Assembly (NCBI GenBank): GCA_005888425.1
Contig: VAZF01000154.1
Span: 1 to 10,200 of the forward strand
Reading direction: 5' to 3'
DNA: 10,200 nucleotides
Source: Alphaproteobacteria bacterium
GTDB lineage: Bacteria > Pseudomonadota > Alphaproteobacteria > ATCC43930 > CGMCC-115725
Of this stretch, positions 1 through 8,102 are shown piece after piece. How positions within the stretch are numbered: the first letter of the stretch is position 1; each line of letters starts with the position of its first letter. The notes under the pieces are model-generated. The model saw nothing but the letters and a program-made list of their open reading frames with translations, was not told where the DNA came from and made no database searches. The position numbers and the translations under genes were made by a program.

Positions 1-300
1 GACGACGGTCGAGTGTCCCAGCGCAAAGAAAAAGCCGAGGCCGATCGGGCGCTTGCCTTCCTGCATCAGCTTGCGGGTGGCATTGTCGATCGCCGCAACA
101 TGGTCGGCGTCGACGGCGTGGCGCAGCCCGAGGCCGTACGCCAAGAGCGCCGTCCCGAGCAGCACTGCATTGCCGGCAAACGCAGCGATCGCCCAAGCCC
201 AGGCACCGAGATTGGCGGCGATCAGAACGGCGTAGAGACAGACGATCTTGCCGCGCAGACCGGCGGCCCGATCGTCGAACAAACGGGCGAGTTGCCGCAC
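1..300 (-). CDS. Nickel/cobalt permease of the NiCoT (HoxN/NixA) family, N-terminal part only
   Basis: This is the first 100 codons of an inner-membrane secondary transporter for Ni2+ and/or Co2+; the rest lies beyond the left edge. The family signature H-x4-D-H is present in RHAVDADHVAAIDN at residues 60-73 (H61, D66, H67), in the second membrane segment. It is followed by TRKLMQEGKRP and the second family motif, LGHSTVV, at 94-100. A hydrophobic first segment spans roughly residues 19-41. The only plausible starts after the clpA stop are GTG at 300 and TTG at 282; GTG is chosen because it leaves the usual short N-terminal arm before the first membrane segment. No strong ribosome binding site is seen. 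The gene starts 21 nt after the clpA stop in the same orientation and could be cotranscribed. Metal preference (Ni versus Co) cannot be read from this fragment. Confidence 0.88.
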   Translation of the reverse strand, partial: MRQLARLFDDRAAGLRGKIVCLYAVLIAANLGAWAWAIAAFAGNAVLLGTALLAYGLGLRHAVDADHVAAIDNATRKLMQEGKRPIGLGFFFALGHSTVV

Positions 301-321
301 TCGGCTAGCCCGCGGACGCGG

Positions 322-2628
<2,307 letters not shown>

Positions 2629-2656
2629 TGCCGCTCCCTTTCCTGGCGATGACTGA

Positions 2657-2983
2657 CTAGTCTTTTTCCAGCGTGCACTGCAGAGGATGCTGGTGCTGCC
2701 GGGCGAAGTCCATGACTTGCGTCACTTTGGTTTCGGCTACCTCATAGGTATAGACACCACAAATACCGACCCCGCGTCGATGCACATGCAGCATGATGCG
2801 GGTCGCTTCCTGGCGACTCTTGCTAAAAAAACGTTCAAGGATGTGCACGACGAACTCCATCGGCGTGTAGTCGTCATTCAACATCAATACTTTATACATA
2901 GACGGCTTCTTCGTCTTCGCCTTTGGCTTGACGATGACGCCGGTACCGGGTCCTTCCTCGCCGCGTCTTCCGTTGTCGCTCAT
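2657..2983 (-). CDS. clpS: ATP-dependent Clp protease adaptor ClpS
   Basis: ClpS binds the N-domain of ClpA, delivers N-degron (N-end rule) substrates and alters ClpA substrate choice. The 108-residue protein matches the family length (106 in E. coli). It carries the signature LNDDYTPMEFVV and the MLHVHRRG segment, which together supply the acidic/Asn and His residues of the N-degron pocket. A Lys/Pro-rich flexible N-terminal arm (about residues 15-28) precedes the core, as expected for the part that enters the ClpA pore. The start is ATG at 2983. A longer frame from 3100 exists, but its extra 39 residues do not resemble ClpS. The ribosome site is weak (GGAT). A 113-nt gap follows gpsA; in it TTTTCC (3041-3046) and TATCAT (3017-3022), 18 nt apart, could be a weak promoter. 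I see no clear terminator in that gap, so read-through from gpsA is also possible. Confidence 0.96.
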   Translation of the reverse strand: MSDNGRRGEEGPGTGVIVKPKAKTKKPSMYKVLMLNDDYTPMEFVVHILERFFSKSRQEATRIMLHVHRRGVGICGVYTYEVAETKVTQVMDFARQHQHPLQCTLEKD

Positions 2984-3096
2984 ATCGATCCGGGCCGATG
3001 GCGATAGCCGCCCCTCATGATATTGGCTTTGCCGGGCGTGGGAAAAGACCTTTCCTGGCGGTCGGCTCTGCGCAAAATCGCACCGGCCCATGCGCC

Positions 3097-4086
3097 TCAC
3101 TCGCTGCGGTAGGGACGGCTGAGAAGGGCCTCGATCATCGCGTCAATCGCGACGCCGTGATGCAACACGCCCTCGACCGCCGCGGTGATCGGCATCTCGA
3201 CATCTAGCCGGGCGGCAAGCCGGGCCACTGCCGCAGCGGTCGCCACCCCTTCGATGACGGACCGGCGCGCGCTGAGGGCCTCGCCAAGGCTCATGCCCCG
3301 CCCGAGCGCGAGCCCCAGCGTGTAATTCCGCGACTGCCCGGCGGTGCAGGTCAGAACGAGATCGCCGAGCCCAGAGAGGCCCCGGAAGGTATCGGCTTGA
3401 CCGCCTTTGGCGACGCCCAGGCGAATCATCTCGGATAGACCGCGGGTAACCAGCGCCGCCCGCGCGTTGTCGCCCAGGCCGCGGCCCTCGACGATGCCAC
3501 ACGCGATCGCCAGCACATTCTTGACCGCGCCGCCGATTTCCACCCCGATCGGGTCATCTGACCGATAGGGGCGAAACCGGGCGGTTCCCAGCCTCCCCAT
3601 AAATGCTTCGGCGAGTTCGGGTTCGCCGCTCGCGATCGTGACCGCGGTCGGCAGATCACGCGCGACTTCGCCGGCAAAGCTCGGCCCCGAAAGAACCGCC
3701 AGCGGGGAACCTGGGACCAGCTCTTGCGCCAGTTCGGAGATGGTCTGTAACGATTCGATCTCGATACCCTCGGCGCAGCGCAATAGCGGCATGCCCGGTG
3801 GGAGCAGCCGCTGGAGCCGGCCAAGAACGCCGCGCATGAATTGTGCCGGCACGACCAGGAGGGCGGCCTCGGCGTGGTTCAGCGCGGCTTCGAGTTCGCT
3901 CGTCGCGCCGATCGTCGGATCGAGCGCGATGCCCGGCAGATAGACCGGATTTTCATGCCGCTCGTTGATCGCGGTGATGACGGCCGGATCCCGCGCCCAC
4001 AGCATGACGCCCGCTCCGGCACGCGCCGCGACCAAGGCCAGCGCGGTGCCCCAGGCGCCGCCGCCGATGACCGCGACTCGCTTCAT
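3097..4086 (-). CDS. gpsA: NAD(P)-dependent glycerol-3-phosphate dehydrogenase
   Basis: This cytoplasmic enzyme reduces dihydroxyacetone phosphate to sn-glycerol 3-phosphate, the backbone precursor of phospholipids. It has 329 residues, the usual bacterial length. The Rossmann dinucleotide site is GGGAWG at 8-13. The family motif LSGPSFAGEVARDLPTA lies at 132-148. The catalytic/substrate region GGAVKNVLAIACGI starts at 185 (K189, N190), and GLGDLVLTCTAGQSRNYTLG starts at 239 (D242, T246, R253, N254). One residue is odd. Family members normally have Lys in the segment ending KGIE or KGLE, whereas this protein reads LLRCAEGIEIES, with Glu at 106 (codon GAG, one base from AAG). The ATG overlaps the tsaD stop as ATGA and lacks a clear ribosome site, so translation is probably coupled to tsaD. 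The tsaD-gpsA order is common in alphaproteobacteria. Confidence 0.96.
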   Translation of the reverse strand: MKRVAVIGGGAWGTALALVAARAGAGVMLWARDPAVITAINERHENPVYLPGIALDPTIGATSELEAALNHAEAALLVVPAQFMRGVLGRLQRLLPPGMPLLRCAEGIEIESLQTISELAQELVPGSPLAVLSGPSFAGEVARDLPTAVTIASGEPELAEAFMGRLGTARFRPYRSDDPIGVEIGGAVKNVLAIACGIVEGRGLGDNARAALVTRGLSEMIRLGVAKGGQADTFRGLSGLGDLVLTCTAGQSRNYTLGLALGRGMSLGEALSARRSVIEGVATAAAVARLAARLDVEMPITAAVEGVLHHGVAIDAMIEALLSRPYRSE

Positions 4087-5129
4087 GCGGCCGTTGCCGT
4101 CGGGCTGGAGCCGTCCAGCGGCCAGCGCGGGCGAACCGGCGCGTCGAATGTGTCAGTCAGGCCAAGCCGAAGGCGCTCAAGCCCCGCCCAGGCGACCATG
4201 GCGCCATTATCGGTACAGAGCTCCGGCGGCGGAGCAATAAAGTCTAAGTCGGCCGCAGACGCCAACGCAGAAAGCTCTGCGCGGAGCCGCTGGTTCGCGG
4301 CGACGCCACCTGCCGCGACGAGGGTGCTGCCCTGCGGATAATGGCGGTGAAACCAGGCGACGGCATTTGTCGTGCGATCGACCAAACTGTCACAGATCGC
4401 CAGCTCGATCGCGGCAGCGAGATCGGCAAGGTCCTGATCGGTTCGCGGCGGGCATTCCGCGATGGTCTGCCGTACCGCTGTCTTCAGGCCGGAGAAGGAG
4501 AAATCGCAACCGGCGCGCCCCTTGAGCGGCCGGGGCAGAGAGAACCGCTTCGGGTCGCCGCTATGGGCGGCCTCCGCGATGGCGGGTCCGCCGGGATAGC
4601 CGAGCCCGAGCAGCTTCGCAATCTTGTCGAAGGCCTCGCCGGCGGCATCATCGCGGCTTGCGCCGAGCACGCGATATTTCCCAATCCCGGCGCACACCAC
4701 GAGCTGCGAGTGACCGCCGGAAACCAGCAGCAGCAGATAAGGAAACGCGACGCTGTCCGAGAGCCGGGCGGTCAGGGCATGCGCCTCCAGGTGATTGACC
4801 GCAGCAAACGGCTTTTGCGCCGCCCAGGCCATCCCCTTCGCGGCCATCGTGCCGACGATGAGGCCCCCGATCAGCCCGGGGCCAGCCGCGGCGGCAATGC
4901 CGTCGAGTTGGTCGACGCCAACCCCGGCTTGGTCGAGCGCGCGGCGGATCAGCTCTTCGATATGATCGAGATGGGCCCGCGCGGCGATCTCCGGCACGAC
5001 ACCGCCATACGCCTGGTGCTCGGGCAATTGTGCGCGGATCAAATTGGCGCGGATGTGCGGCTGCGGGGTGTCGCAAACGACCGCCGCGGCGGTCTCGTCG
5101 CAGCTGGTTTCAATGCCGAGGACGATCAT
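4083..5129 (-). CDS. tsaD: tRNA N6-adenosine threonylcarbamoyltransferase TsaD
   Basis: TsaD transfers the threonylcarbamoyl group from threonylcarbamoyl-AMP to A37 of ANN-decoding tRNAs, making t6A with TsaB, TsaE and TsaC/Sua5. The 348-residue protein starts with the family hallmark GIETSCDETAAAV at residues 5-17. It has the metal-binding motif HLEAH (H113, H117), SGGHS at 137-141, GEAFDK at 164-169, and CTDNGAM at 305-311 with the metal ligand Asp307. I chose ATG at 5129; the TTG just before it is less likely. No ribosome site sits at normal distance: a perfect AGGAGGT lies 23 nt upstream and instead serves a 12-codon frame that overlaps the start (see separate entry). The gene follows spoVR after about 80 nt with no obvious promoter, and overlaps gpsA by 4 nt. 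The old name 'O-sialoglycoprotein endopeptidase' (gcp) for this family should not be used. Confidence 0.97.
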   Translation of the reverse strand: MIVLGIETSCDETAAAVVCDTPQPHIRANLIRAQLPEHQAYGGVVPEIAARAHLDHIEELIRRALDQAGVGVDQLDGIAAAAGPGLIGGLIVGTMAAKGMAWAAQKPFAAVNHLEAHALTARLSDSVAFPYLLLLVSGGHSQLVVCAGIGKYRVLGASRDDAAGEAFDKIAKLLGLGYPGGPAIAEAAHSGDPKRFSLPRPLKGRAGCDFSFSGLKTAVRQTIAECPPRTDQDLADLAAAIELAICDSLVDRTTNAVAWFHRHYPQGSTLVAAGGVAANQRLRAELSALASAADLDFIAPPPELCTDNGAMVAWAGLERLRLGLTDTFDAPVRPRWPLDGSSPTATAA

Positions 5130-5160
5130 CAAACGCAGATGGCGCCACTCGGACCTCCTG
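5110..5160 (-). promoter_or_regulatory. tsaD leader: perfect Shine-Dalgarno plus 12-codon frame overlapping the tsaD start
   Basis: The minus strand reads AGGAGGT (5159-5153), then CCGA, then GTG at 5148. From this GTG a frame runs VAPSAFDDRPRH and stops at TGA (5112-5110), about 17 nt inside tsaD and out of frame with it. The tsaD ATG (5129) lies within the mini-frame. One reading is a leader whose translation opens or re-initiates at tsaD. The alternative is that the Shine-Dalgarno sequence serves tsaD directly at an unusually long 23-nt spacing, or that the tsaD start is a non-standard codon further upstream, such as in-frame CTG at 5138. The sequence is directly seen; the function is inferred. 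Confidence 0.3.
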
Positions 5161-5170
5161 GCAAGCCTCG

Positions 5171-5190
5171 CAAGCGCGGTGGCGCGCTCG
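5171..5190 (-). repeat. GC-rich hairpin between spoVR and tsaD
   Basis: On the transcribed strand CGAGCGCG-CCAC-CGCGCTTG can fold into an 8-bp stem (six consecutive perfect pairs AGCGCG/CGCGCT, then one G-U and one C-G pair) with a 4-nt loop. It lies about 20 nt after the spoVR stop and just before the tsaD ribosome site. No run of T follows, so it is not a standard intrinsic terminator. It may protect the spoVR mRNA end, mark a processing site, or be chance in GC-rich DNA. Confidence 0.35.
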
Positions 5191-5209
5191 GGCCTGGACG
5201 GGCGTGCGC

Positions 5210-6739
5210 TCAGGTCGGATCGACAGCCGCTTCGTAAGTCTTCAGAGTCTTGTCGGTCGCTGCCTCGATTTCGAGCAATTTGACGGCGTAACCCCAGAGG
5301 TACGCCGCATAGCGCAGCACCGAACGGCAGGTCTTTTCTTCGAGGAGCACGCCGTCATGTACGTAGTGCACAAGCGTAAGGCAGCGATCGCCCCTTAAAT
5401 CAACATCGACCACCTGGATGTCAGGTTCGCGCCGCGACAAATCGTATTGCTTCGACAAGGCGCTGCGGATGCGGCGATAGCCGATCTCGTCGTGGATCGC
5501 CTCGACACGCAGCGAGGGTTTGCTGCTGTCGTCGGCGATCTGAAAGATCTTGAACTGTCGAATAACCGCCGGGCTCAGATACTGCAGAATAAAGCTCTCG
5601 TCGCGGTAATTGGCCCAGGCGTGGCGTAGCACCCCAAACGGGTCGCCGCACCCGGCGATCTCCGGAAAGTACTCGCGGTCCTCGCTGGTCGGCTTCTCGC
5701 ACATGCGGCGGATATCGCTCATCATCGCGAAGCCGAGGGCATAGGGGTTGAAGCCGCTGAAGCGCGGATCGTCGAACCCCGGCTGGAACACGACGCTCGA
5801 ATGCGAATGCAGAAACTCGAGCATCGAGCCTTCGGTGATCAGCCCCTTATCGTGCAGCCGGTTCATGATCTCGTAATGGCAGAAGGTTGCGCAGCCCTCA
5901 TTCATCAGCTGGAGCTGCTTCTGGGGATAGAAATATTGCGAAACGTTACGGACGATGCGGATCAGCTCGCGCTGCCAATCCTCAAGGCGAGGCGCGCGCT
6001 TCTCGATGAAGTAGAGCAGGTTCTCTTCGGGCAGCCCGAGTTGCTGGCGCAGCTGCTCGCGCTGCTTCTCGCTGACGACCGGGTCGTCCTTGTCGCCGCC
6101 AAGTTGCGGCACGGTGCGCCATAGATCGTTGTAGGTTGCCTCTTCATGGGCCCGCCGCTCTTCGGTGCGGCGCTGCTCCTCCGCCAAATTCGGCTTCGAA
6201 CGGTGCGCGTAGCGGTTGACCCCATGCTCCTTTAGCGCGTGCGCCGCGTCGAGCACACGTTCGACCGCCTCGGCTCCATATCGCTCCTCGCATTTCGACA
6301 CGTAGTCGCGCGCAAAGCTCAGATAATCGAGTATCCCGTCCGCGTCCGTCCATTGCCGGAACAGATAGTTATTCTTGAAGAAATGGTTGTGGCCGAACGC
6401 GGCATGCGCGATGACGAGCGTCTGCATCGTCATGGAATTTTCTTCCATGATGTAGCAGATCACCGGGTTCGAATTGATGACGATCTCGTAGGCGAGGCCT
6501 TGCAACCCCTTGCGGTACAGGGTTTCGTGATAGGCAAAACGCTTCCCGAAGCTCCAATGCCGGTACATCAACGGCAGACCGACCGATGAATAAGCATCGA
6601 GCATCTGCTCGGAAGTGATCACCTCAATCTGCACGGGGTAAATGTCGAGACCGAGCTCGCCGAACGCGATCTTCTCGACCGCCTCATAGACCCGGCGCAA
6701 CGAGCCGAAATCCCAGTTCGGCCCGGTGAAGAGCGGCAT
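5210..6739 (-). CDS. SpoVR family protein (YcgB-like)
   Basis: This is a member of the SpoVR family, linked to spore cortex formation in Bacillus and, in Gram-negative bacteria, to stationary-phase and stress responses alongside PrkA and YeaH. Its biochemical activity is not established. From the ATG at 6739 it has 509 residues, almost the length of E. coli YcgB (510). Recognisable conserved stretches are IEVITSEQMLDAYSSVG (38-54), HWSFGKRF (61-68), AYEIVINSNP (83-92), AHAAFGHNHFFKNN (111-124), NEGCATFCHYEIMNRLHDKG (280-299) and GFNPYALGF (329-337). The conserved E99/E100, H112, H117, H119, E281 and H288 look like possible metal ligands. The chosen ATG has AGGG at good distance and begins right at the conserved LFTGPNWDF. 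A GTG at 6784 with AAGGGGGG upstream would give 524 residues and an 8-nt overlap with yeaH, and cannot be excluded. A start at 6847 is unlikely because it overlaps yeaH by about 70 nt. Confidence 0.94.
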   Translation of the reverse strand: MPLFTGPNWDFGSLRRVYEAVEKIAFGELGLDIYPVQIEVITSEQMLDAYSSVGLPLMYRHWSFGKRFAYHETLYRKGLQGLAYEIVINSNPVICYIMEENSMTMQTLVIAHAAFGHNHFFKNNYLFRQWTDADGILDYLSFARDYVSKCEERYGAEAVERVLDAAHALKEHGVNRYAHRSKPNLAEEQRRTEERRAHEEATYNDLWRTVPQLGGDKDDPVVSEKQREQLRQQLGLPEENLLYFIEKRAPRLEDWQRELIRIVRNVSQYFYPQKQLQLMNEGCATFCHYEIMNRLHDKGLITEGSMLEFLHSHSSVVFQPGFDDPRFSGFNPYALGFAMMSDIRRMCEKPTSEDREYFPEIAGCGDPFGVLRHAWANYRDESFILQYLSPAVIRQFKIFQIADDSSKPSLRVEAIHDEIGYRRIRSALSKQYDLSRREPDIQVVDVDLRGDRCLTLVHYVHDGVLLEEKTCRSVLRYAAYLWGYAVKLLEIEAATDKTLKTYEAAVDPT

Positions 6740-6776
6740 TTCGGCCCTGAGTTGCACAGCGTCTGCCAAACCGGTG

Positions 6777-8066
6777 TTAGGCACGGACGCCCCCCTTGGC
6801 AAACAATTCATGGAAAACGGTAAAGATCTGCGAGGGGTCACCCACACGCCGCATCGCGAAATGCGGATGCGCCGGGGCGACTTCGCTGTACGCGCGCCAC
6901 AAGTCGCTGTCGCGCGACAGCCCCGTCAGGCTGCCACCCATTCCGTCGCCAACCTCGACATAGGCGAAATACTGGCAAAGCGGCAGCACATCGCCGCCCA
7001 GCAACGAGACGCAGCGACTGCTGTCCGCGCCGTAATTGTCACCGTCGGAGGCCTGCGCACCGTAGATGTTCCAGCGGTCGATCGGATACCGTGCGCGGGC
7101 GATCTCCAGCATTTTTTCCAGCGCCGTCGAGACCACCGTGCCACCGGTTTCGCGGCTATAGAAGAACGTCTCCTCGTCGACCTCCTCCGCGGTACTGGTA
7201 TGCCGGATGAAGACGACATCGACATGGCGATAGCGCCGCGTGAGAAACACATGCAGCAGCATAAAGAACCGCTTGGCGAGGTCCTTCATCGCCTCGGTCA
7301 TCGAGCCGGACACGTCCATCAGGCAGAACATGACGGCTTCCGTGTTCGGACGCGGCACCCGGTCGAAGCGGCGATAGCGCACATCGATCGGGTCGATATA
7401 GGGGATGATCTTGCTGCGCCGTTCGAGACGTTCGAACTCGCGGGTCAACCGCTCGATGGCTTCCTCATCGCCCGCCACGCGCGCCTCTTCGAGCGCCTGT
7501 TGCGCCGTCTCGATTTCGGAAAGTTTCGGGCGCCGCAGTGCAATGCGCCGACCCATGCTGTTGCGCAAGGTGCGCGGCACGCTGAGGTTCGACGGTGTCC
7601 CCGTGACGGTATAGCCGGCGCGCTGCAGATCGACCGCCGTGGTGTCCTTCAGGCTCTTTTTGACAAGGTCCGGCAGCTCGAGATCCTCAAAGAACATGTC
7701 GAGGAACTCTTCCTTCGATAGCGTGAACTCGAAGGCGTCGTCGCCGCTGCCGTCCGGGCTGCCCTCCCGGCCGCCTTGTCCTTCGCCACCCGTCGGACGC
7801 GGGATCTCGTCACCCCGGACGTATTCCTTGTTGCCCGGGATGATGTGATCGGTCTTACCGGTACGGCGGTTATGGTGAAAGATCGGCTCGGAAATGCCGC
7901 GCGTCGGGATCGCGACCTTCTCGCCGTGCTCGACATCGGCGACCTTGCGCTTGCGCAAGGCCTCTTGCACCGCCGATTTGACCTCGACCCGGGCACGCGA
8001 CAAGAACCGCTGACGGTTGCTGAGGCTCTTGCCTTTCGGGTTGGGCCGGCGATCGACAACGTTCAT
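6777..8066 (-). CDS. yeaH: YeaH/YhbH family protein with a VWA-type metal site (DUF444)
   Basis: This 429-residue protein matches the length of E. coli YeaH (427), the partner encoded next to the PrkA-type ATPase YeaG. Residues 1-90 are basic and conserved (MNVVDRRPNPKGKSLSNRQR), followed by a Gly-rich linker at 93-110. A charged helical stretch at about 183-215 is probably coiled coil. The C-terminal half is a von Willebrand A-like domain with a complete MIDAS: DVSGS at 251-255 (D251, S253, S255), T310 in GGTVVST, and D341 in ASDGDN. Such domains bind Mg2+ and mediate protein contacts, often as partners of AAA+ ATPases. The start is ATG at 8066, with GGAGGT six nt upstream. It lies 36 nt after prkA and directly before spoVR, so one transcript is likely. 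The precise role is unknown; the E. coli genes are induced in stress and nitrogen starvation. Confidence 0.95.
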   Translation of the reverse strand: MNVVDRRPNPKGKSLSNRQRFLSRARVEVKSAVQEALRKRKVADVEHGEKVAIPTRGISEPIFHHNRRTGKTDHIIPGNKEYVRGDEIPRPTGGEGQGGREGSPDGSGDDAFEFTLSKEEFLDMFFEDLELPDLVKKSLKDTTAVDLQRAGYTVTGTPSNLSVPRTLRNSMGRRIALRRPKLSEIETAQQALEEARVAGDEEAIERLTREFERLERRSKIIPYIDPIDVRYRRFDRVPRPNTEAVMFCLMDVSGSMTEAMKDLAKRFFMLLHVFLTRRYRHVDVVFIRHTSTAEEVDEETFFYSRETGGTVVSTALEKMLEIARARYPIDRWNIYGAQASDGDNYGADSSRCVSLLGGDVLPLCQYFAYVEVGDGMGGSLTGLSRDSDLWRAYSEVAPAHPHFAMRRVGDPSQIFTVFHELFAKGGVRA

Positions 8067-8102
8067 CGAACTACCTCCGGCCGGCTGGCGCTGCCCGTGT
8101 GC

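Noticed and set aside
3041..3055. Possible terminator hairpin GGAAA/TTTCC between gpsA and clpS
   Set aside because: Only a 5-bp AT-rich stem without a following T-run; too weak to call a terminator.
2984..3100. N-terminal extension of ClpS from ATG at 3100
   Set aside because: The extra 39 residues are not ClpS-like and the family starts near the ATG at 2983. The extended frame would also begin inside the end of gpsA.
6726..7721. 331-codon plus-strand frame opposite yeaH and the start of spoVR
   Set aside because: It is antisense to a yeaH gene with an intact MIDAS and strong ribosome site. Its translation has no family features and is rich in His, Arg and Asp as typical of antisense frames.
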